From NCBI GenBank assembly GCA_917880885.1, contig OU862922.1:24242627-24306626 (forward strand): a stretch of 64,000 nt of DNA. Reading direction: 5' to 3'. Both the position numbers and the translations under genes were made by a program. This DNA is from Limnephilus marmoratus. Its lineage: Eukaryota > Arthropoda > Insecta > Trichoptera > Limnephilidae. A model generated the notes under the pieces. It saw only the letters and a program-made list of their open reading frames with translations. It had not been told where the DNA came from and made no database searches. Each line of letters starts with the position of its first letter. Position 1 is the first letter of the stretch. Positions 33,461-43,950 of the stretch are shown piece after piece.

Positions 33461-33644
33461 TGAAAAAACATTTAAAAGCAGAGGAATATAATGTAGAGAA
33501 AGATTTTTCCTACATTATTCAGCACTCCGATAGCGTGAGTAGATAAAATCATCACCAGCAAAAACGACGTGAAAAAGTCATTTATATTATCTCATATCAC
33601 GCCGACTAGTTGGTTACGGTTGCAGCAACTCTGTGTCGTATAAA

Positions 33645-33692
33645 ATGGCCGTAAAAACTACTTCGGTCGTCATTTTAGTATCACTTTTTGTG
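33645..33692 (+). CDS. Candidate signal-peptide first exon
   Basis: ATG (33645) opens 16 codons, MAVKTTSVVILVSLFV, that end exactly at a splice donor GTACGT (33693). The peptide has a basic start and a hydrophobic core, as in insect secretory signal peptides. Short signal-peptide first exons are common in insect genes for cuticular and other secreted proteins. No downstream exon can be identified. TATAAA directly precedes the ATG and is probably coincidental; a TTATATTA box at about 33580 would be better placed for a promoter. Chance cannot be ruled out for so short an exon. Confidence 0.35.
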
Positions 33693-33984
33693 GTACGTAT
33701 TTATTTTTCCACCTAGCTGCAAGTCACAAGATCATAAGTACGAGTACTTTAGATAGATCATATATATTTACCGGCTCTCGCTTATAAAAATTAAACAAAT
33801 CATTTTCCTCATGCTAAACACTTTCTTGTTGTCACGTTTTTATATATTTGTTTATTTTATATTACAGAATCAAACAATACATTAGTTACAGTGATGAAAC
33901 AATTTATAGATATTAATTAATATTTCATAGCGGGTACCTATTATGTGTTTCTTTGTAATGTCTTTTTTATTAAAAAAGAAGACA

Positions 33985-34380
33985 AACATTTATTTATTTA
34001 TTGTATTTATTAATATATCAACGCCCTGATGGGCTTTTACAAATAAGTTTATAATACAAGTTGAACAATAAAAAAGATGAACTTGAAAAGTAAACATCAC
34101 ATGAATGGAAGGTATAAAGATACATTTTAGTAAAAATAATGCATTACAATACAAGAGAAAGTTTTTAAAGTTGCAGATGACATAAAATAGTATACATTGT
34201 GTATTTACAAAATTTACATAAAAACAGTTTTAGACAACTCAAATCAGATGTCACAAGTACTTACATAAAAAAGAAAAGAAAACGGCCACAGGTTTTTATA
34301 TTGTAGATAAATACAAAAATACACAAATATATGCAATGCGCTATGTGATTAAACTATACTACATAAAAATATCGTTCAAG
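33985..34380 (-). mobile_element. Probable LINE 3' end
   Basis: On the minus strand AAAAGCCCATCAGGGCGTTG, a small hairpin, is followed by an AATAAATAAATAAATG-type tail (about 34010-33985), the arrangement of LINE 3' ends elsewhere in the window. No coding sequence is readable in the 370 bases upstream. Confidence 0.4.
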
Positions 34381-34382
34381 TG

Positions 34383-34513
34383 TTTCTTACATTCCCGGGT
34401 TACGAATAAAATCTCCTAATACCACCACAGCAAGCCGAAAATGTTGCTTGAGTCGTGATGGAGGATGCCTGGGTGGACCCAAATACGATGCCAACTCAGC
34501 CACTGACTCATTT
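34383..34513 (-). repeat. tRNA-derived SINE (SINE B), copy 1
   Basis: On the minus strand GAGTCAGTGGCTGAGTTGGC (A-box region) leads to CCCAGGCATCC, GGTGGTATTAGGAGAT and ACCCGGGAATGTAAG, in the order seen at 59.2-59.4 kb. The B box present there (GTTCGATTCC) is deleted here. Confidence 0.65.
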
Positions 34514-34882
34514 GTGGTATGTATATTTAGTAAATAACAAGTGAAGTGCTTAGTGCACAGGTGTGTATATGTAAGTTTAAGTATATTATGTAAGTTTAAG
34601 TATATACAACAATACCTACAATCGAGTGACAGTTTGTGTTTTGCTCTGCTCCCGAAATTAATTGATATTATTTGATTATAAGCGAACAAACGTTACATGC
34701 ATTTGTCGAAACTGATAGGAATTCATTATTTTATTCTTGGACAGTGTTTGTTTTCCACTGGGGATCCATTAATTGACAGTTTTACAAAGTAAATAATACT
34801 CATTCATCGCAAGTGAACCAAGTGTCAAATAAAGGGTAACTTAGCCAGTGTTTGACCTTACTATCAAAACCCAGTTCTCAAA

Positions 34883-35677
34883 ATGTCAACATCAGAAAAA
34901 AATCTTAGAAGTAAAGGACAAACGACCGGGACATCGGTTACATCGGAGTCCCAAAATATAAATATTGAAGTACTGCTGGAGAAAATGGAGACTAAGATGG
35001 AGAAAAAACTAGAAATTTTTAAACAAGCAATAATAAAAAACATTGACGATGAAAACCAAGAAAGCAGAAGCACAAGAGACTTCATCAGCCGTCAATACGA
35101 TGATATCCACCTCAAGATGGAGACCATAATTAAACTGGTTTCCGAAGTGGAATCATTGACAAAGGAACTGACGGCAAAAGATGGAATAATAAAGAGCCTT
35201 GAAGTCAGATTGGCAGAAGTGGAGCAAAAATCTCGTGAAGACACCCTCGAATTTGCTGGGATTCCTGAAAGAGAGGGTGAGCAGCCTGCAGAAACAATCA
35301 AACGGGTGGCCGCAGTCACGGGTGTTGACTTAAAAGGCGAAGATATTCTCGATATCAAGAAAATACCGGACCGACGTCCAGGAGCCCCCCCAAAATTCCA
35401 CGTCAGATTTACCAACCCCCAAAAAAGACGGCAGATTCTACAAAACAGGAAACAACTGAACCTAACCTCAACCCAAGGAAACGTATTCCAGAAGATCTTT
35501 GTTAGTGAAATCCTTGGTGCCTATTTCAAAGATCTTTTGTGTAGATCAAAAACGAAAGCATAAGAAATGGGATACAAATTCGTCTGGTTTAAAGAATGTA
35601 AAATAATGGCAAAAAAAAATGAAAGTGATAGGATAATATACATCAAACATTCGGATGATCTAAAAAAAATAGTTTAG
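34883..35677 (+). pseudogene. LINE ORF1, RNA-binding chaperone type, one internal stop
   Basis: Frame of 226 codons from ATG (34883) to TAA (35561-35563); after that stop the same frame reads on for 37 codons (EMGYKFVWFKECKIM, then ESDRIIYIKHSDDL) to TAG at 35675. The N-terminus is polar; a coiled coil spans about residues 60-118 (VSEVESLTKEL, LEVRLAEVEQ); the fold that follows (DTLEFAGIPE, VTGVDLKGEDILDIKKI, KFHVRFTNPQKRRQIL) is the FP/transposase-22-like domain of insect LINE ORF1 proteins. The motif YKFVW near the end is conserved in the family, so the stop truncates a real domain. ORF1 proteins bind element RNA as trimers. Whether a truncated product still works is unknown. Confidence 0.8.
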
Positions 35678-35937
35678 CTTTTTTAGTGAGAGCCCCTCTC
35701 ACCGGTCGTTCACTGGGTTTATTCCCCTCAGTATGGTGAGTCATATTTCGCACTTTTATTTGTTTATTGCAACAATAATTCAACTCCTTCACATTCAATC
35801 AAAGGTTGAAATCCCCAGTGATGGCCACGGATTAGTGGAGCTCTCATTAAAATTAATTAAACTATTTTTCTTTTTTGTAATATAAATTTTAATATGGCTT
35901 TTAACAAAACATATGAAGAATTAGTTATCAAGACAAC

Positions 35938-38871
35938 TTGCTTACAACATCAGATGCTAAAATATGTAAATATCTGACAGCTAATCCAAAAAACACCACT
36001 TTTATGCACCAAAATATTAGATCAATTAATAAAAACTTTAATGAATTCCAGATACAGCTTAACCACCTAAATATAGACTTTGATGTTATAATTCTTACAG
36101 AATGTTGGTTGACAAATATTTACAGTCCAAAATTCATAAATCACTACTCTTCCTTCAACTCATCAAAACATGATAGTCAGAATGATGGAGTTGTGGTATA
36201 CACAAAAAATGACCTAAACTATGTTGTAACTGAAATAAACATTACTGACGCGAGCTGTATGCAAATAATGCACAATAATGATACTTGCATTCTAGCAATA
36301 TACCGCTCTCCATCCATCCGTAATATCACACCATTTCTTAACAGTCTTAATAACACACTCTCTAATCTTTCATATACTAAAAATTTAATAATTATGGGAG
36401 ATTTGAACATCAACATACTCCCAAATAATCCACACCACCAATGTCACGACTACCTGAATATGTTAGAGTTCCATGGATTAATTAGTACCATAAATATACC
36501 AACAAGAACAGCTAATGAATCTACATCATGCATTGATCACATAATGGTCAAAACTAATAAACAAAACAAAAGTATCGTTTACAAATCAACAATTACAGAT
36601 CATTACACAACAATATTCACATTACAATCCGACGCCACAAAAACCAGAAGGGATCAGTCAATAATATACAATAATATTAATTTTGAAAATCTAAAAAACA
36701 TAATTAAAAATAAATCTTGGCAAGAGCTCTTCCAAATACAAAACCCAGATGATGCATGGAATTATTTTGTTGACTTTTTGAAAAATGAATTAATTAATAA
36801 TACTACAATTTTAACAAAAAAATATCCTAACAAAATTAAACCCTTGAAATCATGGATAAACTTTTCTATTATCAACTGCATTCGTAGAAGAAATGCACTA
36901 CACAAAAAAGTTAAAGAAAATCCTTACGACATAATATCACTAAACATCTACAAAAGATATAGAAATACATGCGGCGAAGTCATTAGAAAGGCGAAAGAAA
37001 TCTACTACAGAGACAAAATCCAACAAAGTAACAACGATCCCAAAAAAATATGGCAAACTCTAAGAGAAGCCACAAATACACAAAACACTAAAGACAAACA
37101 GGACATAAGTAAACTTTGTATTGACGGAAACATTATTGACACCTCAAAAAACCCCAAGCTCGTTGCGGATTATATCAATAATTTTTTTACAAATATTGGT
37201 TCAAATCTTGCTTCTCGTCTACCAAATTGTGCGAATGCTCTACCTGCTGAAGCAGAACTTCAATTTCCCAAAAGAAGATTCAATTTTCAAACTGTGTCAG
37301 GGGAAGAGATTCTAAAAATAATTAATTCCCTAAAAAACACTTCTTCTGCCGGGGTAGATGGAATAACAACTAAGATATTGAAAACGCTGGCTATGGAAAT
37401 TACATTGCCTTTAGAATACCTAATTAACCTTAGTATCAGTCAAGGACACTTCCCCTCAAGCCTGAAACAAGGTATTGTTATTCCCATACATAAAACAGGT
37501 AACAAGACAGACATAAACAATTACAGACCAATAACTATACTGACCACTCTATCCAAAGTATTTGAAAAAATTATCAATGCCCAGTTGGTAAAATTTCTGG
37601 TTAGCCATAAAGTACTCTCAGAAAATCAATACGGGTTTCAAGAAAACAAGAGTACTTCAGACGCTATTGCCGACGTAACTGACTTCATAGTAAAAAACCT
37701 TGATAGAAGCAAAAAATGTATTTCAATATTTTTAGACCTTTCTAAAGCCTTCGATACAATATCACACAGTAAATTAATAAACAAACTTCAAATAATCGGT
37801 ATTACAGGCAACGAACTTAACTTTTTTAAGAGCTACCTTGATGAGCGCAAGCAACAAGTTAAAATATTGAACACACTTAGCAATCAGTGCTCAACTAACT
37901 ATGGCATACCACAAGGTAGCATATTAGGACCGTCTTTGTTCCTTTTATATATCAATGACTTATGTAACATTAATATTCAGGGAAAAATAGTAAGTTTTGC
38001 CGATGACACTGTTTTACTGTTTGAAGCTGACACTTGGGTAGATGTCTACAAAAAAGCTGAAACGGATATAAACATTGTAAAAAAGTGGTTAGATACAAAT
38101 ACGCTCACTTTGAACACCGAGAAAACTAAATATGTCACATCAAGCATAAATATAACAGGTCAGCCTCATGATTATGCCTCCATTAGAATACACAAATGTT
38201 TTAATTCCGATGAATCTTGTCAGTGTCCCTACATTGAGCGCACTACACAGATGAAGTATCTCGGCCTCACAATTGATCCATATCTCAAATGGAATATACA
38301 CACTCAAATAATTGCAAACAAAATAAGAAAAACCATGCACTTTTTCAGAACGATAAGAAACTTTCTCGACTTACAACACTTGAAAATGATTTATTTTGCA
38401 GTCTGTCAATCTATTATTGAGTATGGTATCATTGCATGGGGAGGCGGTACTGCATCAGCACTAGACCCAATCATAAAGGCACAGAAAACTATTATAAAAT
38501 TGATTCTTAGACTACCTCTAATTACAGACTCGAACTTAATCTTCAATATTATGAATGTGTTTGACGTTCGGCAGATATATGCAAAAACAATACTTACTCA
38601 TCTATACACAAATATACATAAATACTATGAAAAAAGATTAAATACTCGCTGTACTCGAAATAATGACAAAGACTTACTACAAATCCCCAAAACGCATACT
38701 ACTTTTGGTCAACGAAATTTCAGATACCTTGCAACAAGACTTTACAACATTCTTCCAGATAGAATAAAAAAATGTGATTCCCAAAAAAATTTCAAAAATA
38801 ACATAAAAATTTGGATCAAAAATAATGATAGGGCCTTTATCGGTGCACTCACCCAAATTCGAAATTATTAA
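35938..38871 (+). CDS. LINE ORF2: endonuclease and reverse transcriptase (intact)
   Basis: About 977 codons without a stop. The N-terminal apurinic-type endonuclease has all main motifs: HQN (residue 26), LTECW (E55), MGDLNIN (about 153-159), SCIDHIM and TDHYTTIF. The reverse transcriptase spans roughly residues 470-730, with FLDLSKAFD (motif A), GIPQGSILGP (motif B), SFADD (motif C) and YLGLTID further on. The C-terminal part carries QSIIEYGIIAWGGG and LPDRIKKCDS. The frame is open from 35917, but no ATG precedes residue 23 in frame; the nearest upstream ATG (35894) is in another frame, so the true start or a translational shift is unresolved. The protein would nick DNA and copy its RNA onto the target. 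Confidence 0.9.
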   Translation: MLTTSDAKICKYLTANPKNTTFMHQNIRSINKNFNEFQIQLNHLNIDFDVIILTECWLTNIYSPKFINHYSSFNSSKHDSQNDGVVVYTKNDLNYVVTEINITDASCMQIMHNNDTCILAIYRSPSIRNITPFLNSLNNTLSNLSYTKNLIIMGDLNINILPNNPHHQCHDYLNMLEFHGLISTINIPTRTANESTSCIDHIMVKTNKQNKSIVYKSTITDHYTTIFTLQSDATKTRRDQSIIYNNINFENLKNIIKNKSWQELFQIQNPDDAWNYFVDFLKNELINNTTILTKKYPNKIKPLKSWINFSIINCIRRRNALHKKVKENPYDIISLNIYKRYRNTCGEVIRKAKEIYYRDKIQQSNNDPKKIWQTLREATNTQNTKDKQDISKLCIDGNIIDTSKNPKLVADYINNFFTNIGSNLASRLPNCANALPAEAELQFPKRRFNFQTVSGEEILKIINSLKNTSSAGVDGITTKILKTLAMEITLPLEYLINLSISQGHFPSSLKQGIVIPIHKTGNKTDINNYRPITILTTLSKVFEKIINAQLVKFLVSHKVLSENQYGFQENKSTSDAIADVTDFIVKNLDRSKKCISIFLDLSKAFDTISHSKLINKLQIIGITGNELNFFKSYLDERKQQVKILNTLSNQCSTNYGIPQGSILGPSLFLLYINDLCNINIQGKIVSFADDTVLLFEADTWVDVYKKAETDINIVKKWLDTNTLTLNTEKTKYVTSSINITGQPHDYASIRIHKCFNSDESCQCPYIERTTQMKYLGLTIDPYLKWNIHTQIIANKIRKTMHFFRTIRNFLDLQHLKMIYFAVCQSIIEYGIIAWGGGTASALDPIIKAQKTIIKLILRLPLITDSNLIFNIMNVFDVRQIYAKTILTHLYTNIHKYYEKRLNTRCTRNNDKDLLQIPKTHTTFGQRNFRYLATRLYNILPDRIKKCDSQKNFKNNIKIWIKNNDRAFIGALTQIRNY

Positions 38872-39021
38872 TGATTTGGTATTATACAGTGGAAATATAC
38901 AAGCAATGTATTGGTTGCTTTTATTTAAAATTATTATTAATGTAACAAATCTATTATGTGATTACTTTTTTAATAAAAGTGTAGGTATGTCTATAAGTCT
39001 TATAAATTGATTTAAAAATTA

Positions 39022-39053
39022 CTGCCTCAACACAGGCTAGCCTAGTGAGGCAG
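39022..39053 (+). promoter_or_regulatory. LINE 3' hairpin
   Basis: CTGCCTCA and TGAGGCAG pair perfectly around ACACAGGCTAGCCTAG. The same position in other LINEs of the window has a different stem but a similar loop. It is probably the 3' RNA signal recognised by the reverse transcriptase. Confidence 0.65.
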
Positions 39054-39253
39054 ATTACTGAAAAACCAAAATTTATAACTATTTTCTATTTTTCATTTAT
39101 TTACTGTTCATATTTATATATTTTTTCTGTTGATATCCTTTTGTACTTGTGTTTCTTTTGTATGTAATTTTAAACCACTGTAAACATAACACTGAATATG
39201 TACTTTTTAGTTATAATCTTGCAAATTTCTTTCAATAAAGATATATTATTATT

Positions 39254-40040
39254 TTTTATTTATTTATTGAAAAAAAATAAGAAGTACATGAGAAACATAA
39301 GCTGCATATCTCACTAGGGCATTCCTGTATCGAGATATGCAGTTTTACATTGTAATTTAAACAAAAAACATACATATGAACTAAATAAAAATATAATTAT
39401 AAACATATAAAAAAAAATATAACAATAAGCAAATTAAAGATAACATAACAATAAGCAAATTAGATACTATAACAATAAGCAAATTAAAAAGTACATAATA
39501 TTATATAAGTTAAGTTATTAAATTTGGATTGTATGAAATATAGCTGAATTCCAGAATGATTTATGATACAAGCGACAACATGGGTAATCCAAAACCATCA
39601 CTCTCAGTTATTATACATATTTTGACCATTTTCTTGAATAAATGTAATGTACCAATAGTTTTTATTTTTTCATTATTATTATATTATTATTTCTAGTTGT
39701 GAAAAGCGATGATTTGTGATGGGATATGTATGCGCATTAAACAATTTATATCATTTTTAAAATGTTCCTTTTAAATTTGGGCAGTGAATCTGAGAAATGT
39801 CGATGATAGAGTGTAAGCAAATATTATTGATTGTGCGAAGAGCATAGTTAGTTGGCGAATTATTGTTTTGTAATTAAGCTTTTGGAATAGTGCTGTACGT
39901 CTTAAAGGTATGTTGAAATTAATTAGGGATTCGGTACAGTCGATTTTATGAAACGATAAGAATATTTTCAATAGAAGGAAAAAAGTTGGCAGTAAAATTT
40001 TCTTTTATAAATCAATACCCAATTCCAATTTAATATCTCA
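39254..40040 (-). mobile_element. 5'-truncated LINE, tail-to-tail with LINE-1
   Basis: On the minus strand: C-terminal ORF2 relic (39990-39771), a 3' untranslated region with an 11-bp hairpin (CTGCATATCTC and GAGATATGCAG, 39342-39302), then a TTCAATAAATAAATAAA tail. The region 39419-39488 holds three tandem copies of ACAATAAGCAAATTA. Confidence 0.7.
39771..39990 (-). pseudogene. LINE ORF2 C-terminal remnant
   Basis: Reads FHKIDCTESLINFNIPLRRT, then LNYKTIIRQLTMLFAQSI. The LINFNIP-R-T pattern matches LINYHVPCRPT in the LINE at 48.8 kb and other Jockey-type ORF2 ends, where it is followed by a stretch like RT-Y---SP. No upstream polymerase remains. Confidence 0.5.
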
Positions 40041-41139
40041 AAAGGTTTTGCATAAATCTCTAATGGCATATCGCACCCAGTGATCCTTTTATGAAAGAGC
40101 CCTTAAGATGTTTATACACAATAAAAGCTGCATAAATTAGTAGAGATATATCTGCAAAGCTTATCGAAGCCCCACGGGCTGATACCATAAAAGCTTATTT
40201 TTGTGGTTTCGAAGACTGTTTTTATAGTGCAACCTCTTTGGAACAACCGCATGGTGGATTGGTTGAAAGGATCTCAAGGATGTCTGAAATGTTTTATGTT
40301 AACACATTACTAAATTTGTCTTCTTGGCACAAAAAATAAAGGTAGAATAAATCTAGATTGTTTTTCTTTTGAGTGTCTGTTATCATAAGAAAGACATTCC
40401 CCCCAAAATCCAAACCAGAAAAGCCTTCATTCTTCAACATATTCAAATAATAAATATCGAACCCAAAAAGTGTAGCAAAAATATCAGAATGTTAACAACC
40501 AACAAAATTATAACATATGACACGAATATTTTTTCTTTCTCTTTGCAATGCATTTAGAAATTCACATTGCGGAATAATGAGATAATCCTATAGCAAATAA
40601 AAGAGCGCACACACGCTAACATATTTTGTTGTAGATTTAAGTAAGAAGATGCACTTTATCAGAATTGTTTGTATTACGTAGGTATATTGTTGTGTATTTT
40701 TGTATTATGGTCCTTGATTTCAATGTTATTATTTTATTGTTAAATGACATAAATATTCTTATCATTGTCATACATAAATGTATAAGTACTGTTTATAACG
40801 CGAATCAATAAAATAAATAATGTGTAGGTTATGAAATTCGTAAACACACTAACAAACTTTTCGAATACTCGAATTGTTTACCCTTTCTCGCTAATTATAA
40901 GCAGGCGTAAGCAAGACAAAAGGATGTTTCTCAGTGACATTTAGCAACGAGATCACTGTTGGAGGTGTATACAATGTATACATATTATGCATCGGCACAC
41001 AAAATCCAAAGTGAGTGTTGTTTGGGTCAACTCTAATTGCGCGACTGCAAATTGCAATAACTTAGGGAGGTGATTCTATACGATGGCGCAAGTAAAAAGA
41101 ATATCTAAGTAATTTTTTTTTTTCGAAAATCTACATGAC
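40041..41139. other. AT-rich stretch, nothing assigned
   Basis: No supported feature. The open frame at 40369-40557 starts at a non-ATG codon in low-complexity sequence. Confidence 0.3.
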
Positions 41140-41146
41140 TTTTTCA

Positions 41147-41650
41147 TTACTCTTGGGGGTATTTTACCATCCTCTTGATAGCTTATCCATAGGATAATAT
41201 ATATTTTCGATTAAAGATTTGTTTATTTATAAAGCACGACCAACATTTACCAACCTATGAATAGTAACTATTTATTAGATAAGTTAGGTTAGTTAAAAAC
41301 ACGCAGGGGAGAGGTGGGGACGAAGGAGGGTAGACGGAGGGATTGCAAAGAAGACATAGTAGCGGTAGAGGAAAGCCGGGGTAAATTTGGAGACGCCATG
41401 CTTCTGACACGGACTGCTGGTGAATGGCCTGCTCACGTCGGAAAATCTACTGATTTATTCGTGCACGCACCGGACGGAAAAACAAAAAATATTTTATTCC
41501 AAAATGCACTTCAATAAACAGAATTAAAACATAAACCCTTTTTTCTTTGAGTAGCATTGCAACGCACGCCGGATTCTCGCTAGTTTATTATTAAAAATTC
41601 TTTTTTATATGGATAAGCTCTCAGGAGGATGGTGAAATACCCCATTGTTA
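41147..41650. mobile_element. Element with ~40-bp inverted ends around a Helitron piece
   Basis: GGGGTATTTTACCATCCTCT and GATAGCTTATCCATA at the left (41156-41193) are mirrored at 41609-41646 (TATGGATAAGCTCTC and GGATGGTGAAATACCCC). Inside lies the Helitron-type 3' part. The inverted ends may be an older element or the target of the Helitron. Confidence 0.5.
41300..41583 (+). mobile_element. Non-autonomous Helitron 3' part, copy 2
   Basis: G/A-rich tract, GGCCTGCTCACGTCGGAAAA, ACGCACCGGACGGAAAAAC, then ATTGCAACGCACGCCGG and a CTAG terminus (41580-41583) followed by T. This parallels 23.1-23.5 kb. Helitrons end in CTRR and insert between A and T. The 5' end is not identified. Confidence 0.6.
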
Positions 41651-41964
41651 TATTTTTTTTTAGTTTTTAAGTCAATAAATACTATTTTTTCATTATTATA
41701 ACCTGGAACTCATGATCATTTAAATACTCCTTCCGTAACCACGAGCTATAAGCTCAAACTTTAAACAGTAAAAGCAAATAAGAAAACAGTATTCTAATGT
41801 TTCCTTAAAACTATAAATGTATTTACAAATATTTTCTTAGATATTATATTAAGAATGTTTAAATTGTTAGAACCTGCAGACAAGCTGTCATATGACAGCT
41901 TTGTGGGTCTACTCAAATTTTTGTACAAAATGTATTATGTAATTTAATAAATAAAAATAATAAA

Positions 41965-43950
41965 AAAAGTTTAAAGTTATTAGCTTTTTGAAAAATATTA
42001 TGTCCTTTTGGAATACAGATTTGCTAGTTAATTTAAAAGGTAAGAAAATAGTAGTACCGGGCATTTCAATAAAAAGAGGAATTTTTCAAGGAGACTCATT
42101 GAGCCCTCTTTGGTTTTGCTTAGCATTGAATCCCCTTTCTAAAATGTTAATTAAAAGCAAGTTTGGAATAAAAATTAAGGGTAATACAAGAGAGAGTAGT
42201 ATAGTTTCACATCTATTATATATGGATGATATAAAATTATTTTCAAATTCTGAATCAAATTTAGAGAAAATGATTAAGGTAGTTAAAATTTTTTCAGATG
42301 ATATTAAAATGACTTTTGGTTTAGATAAATGTAAAACTATCCATATAGAGAAAGGCAAAATTGTAGATGGAGACGAGGGTATATTTAGAAATTTCACAAT
42401 TAAAAGTATGAAAGGGGATGAGGTTTATAAATATTTAGGAAACCCGCAATCGAATAGATTAGATCACACTAGTATTAAAAATGATATTAGGATTAAATTT
42501 CAAACTAGGATCAGAAAAATTTTAAAATGCAATCTATCTGCTAAAAATTTAGTAAAAGCAATAAATACTTGGGCAATACCTCTACTAACGTACTCATTTG
42601 GCATAATTAAATGGTCCAATACAGATTTAGATAGTTTAGAACGATTAATTATAACTACGTTAACAAAATTTAATTGCCATCATCCAAATTCAGCTATAGA
42701 ACGAATTAATTTACCTAGAAATTTAGGAGGTAGAGGTGTAGTCAAAATAACATCTTTGAAACACAATCAGGTAGAAATGCTTAGAAATTTTTTCCATAGG
42801 AAAGCTAATAACTCAGAAATGCACAAAATAATTTGCAAGGCAGATAGAAATATTACACCTTTAAATTTATATGACGAGAATGCCAACATTCTTATAAATA
42901 CTAACCAGGAATTATTAGATTATTATATAAAATTATTATTAAAATTATTATAAAATTATTCACGCAAAACACTTCAATTATCTCAACCAAACGTATGTTG
43001 ACAAACTTTCGTCAAAAAAATGCTTGAGTATTGGAGAGTTGAGCGCAGAAATAGAAGGATTTATGCTTGCCATTCAAGATAGAGTCATTAATACTAAAAA
43101 TTATAGAAAGCATATAATCAAAGATATAAATCAAATTGATGATTTATGTAGAAAATGTTTGGCTTTTCCGGAAACTATAGAACATATTATATCGGGATGT
43201 TCTATATTAGCGCCGTCCGAGTATACATTTAGGCACAATCAGGTTTTAAAAATAATTCACCAAAGTTTGGTAATTAAACATAACTTGATTGACTGCCGTA
43301 ATATAGTACCATATTATGAATATGAACCAAATTCATTTATAGAAAATGAATTTTATAAAATATATTATGATAAAACTATACTAACAGACAGAACAATTAG
43401 TCATAATAGACCTGATATAGTTTTACATGACAAAATTAAAAAAATAACTTATATCATTGATGTAGCTATTCCAAATTCCTGTAATATTCAAAAAACTATT
43501 TCTGAAAAAATAAGAAAATACACAGATTTAGGAAATGAGATTAAAAGAATTTGGCATTCTCGGACTATAAAAATATTGCCATTTGTTATTTCGGCCACTG
43601 GCATAATACCTAGGAATCTGATTCAAAATTTAAGCATATTAGATTTGTCAAAGAATTTGTATATAAAAATGCAAAAATCAGTCATTTTAAATACATGTAG
43701 GATTACAAAGGATTTTTTAAATATTTATATTGAGGGATCGGTAGGATTTATAGGTTCAATTAGAAATGCCACAGAGCCGAACCCTCTGATATGAAAATAT
43801 CTGGAGTCGGTGAATTATATTCCCATTTGGTCTCTAGTAGGTTGACATGTTGTTCTTGTATTGTTTTGTATTTATAATACTTATATAGTGCAATTGCATA
43901 GCGTGGATTCACTGGATGATCATTTGGGGAAGTGTATGAAAGGGTTTAGT
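41965..43950 (+). mobile_element. 5'-truncated LINE with restriction-like endonuclease (R2/R4-like)
   Basis: Begins within the reverse transcriptase between motifs A and B and runs to beyond the endonuclease stop at 43794. It differs from all other LINEs in the window, which carry apurinic-type endonucleases. The 3' end is not sharp; a poly-T/G run at 43960-43984 lies just beyond. Confidence 0.75.
41988..43794 (+). pseudogene. R2-like ORF: reverse transcriptase, CCHC and PD-(D/E)xK endonuclease, one frameshift
   Basis: The first part (41988-42953) has KRGIFQGDSLSPLWFCLALN (motif B) and HLLYMDDIKLFSN (motif C with MDD in place of the usual ADD), then FGLDKCK and NTWAIPLLTYSFGIIKW. After a frameshift near 42950, in an ATTATTAAAATTATTATAAA slippage run, the second part continues (KHFNYLNQTYVDK, GELSAEIEGF) to 43794. 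It holds CRKC-(8)-H-(4)-C, the zinc knuckle before the endonuclease, and RPDIVLHD with IIDVAIP, matching the PD and D residues of the restriction-like endonuclease. This layout is that of R2, R4 and related site-specific elements. The YMDD variant is common in one widespread animal group, by recall. Confidence 0.8.

Larger units (their letters stand above)
34740..39253 (+). mobile_element. Near-complete non-LTR retrotransposon (LINE-1, this window), Jockey/CR1 type
   Basis: Contains a 5' region, an ORF1 of the FP/coiled-coil type, a 260-bp spacer, a full ORF2 with endonuclease and reverse transcriptase, a 3' hairpin (39022-39053) and an ATATATTATTATT tail. The 5' boundary is approximate. It abuts another LINE tail-to-tail at about 39254. 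The only clear damage is one stop in ORF1. Two other copies of related type lie at 21.4 kb (dead) and 39.25 kb. Clade assignment is by motif style, not by a tree. Confidence 0.85.

Noticed and set aside
42086..42397. Minus-strand frame inside the R2-like element
   Set aside because: It is a shadow of the plus-strand reverse transcriptase frame.
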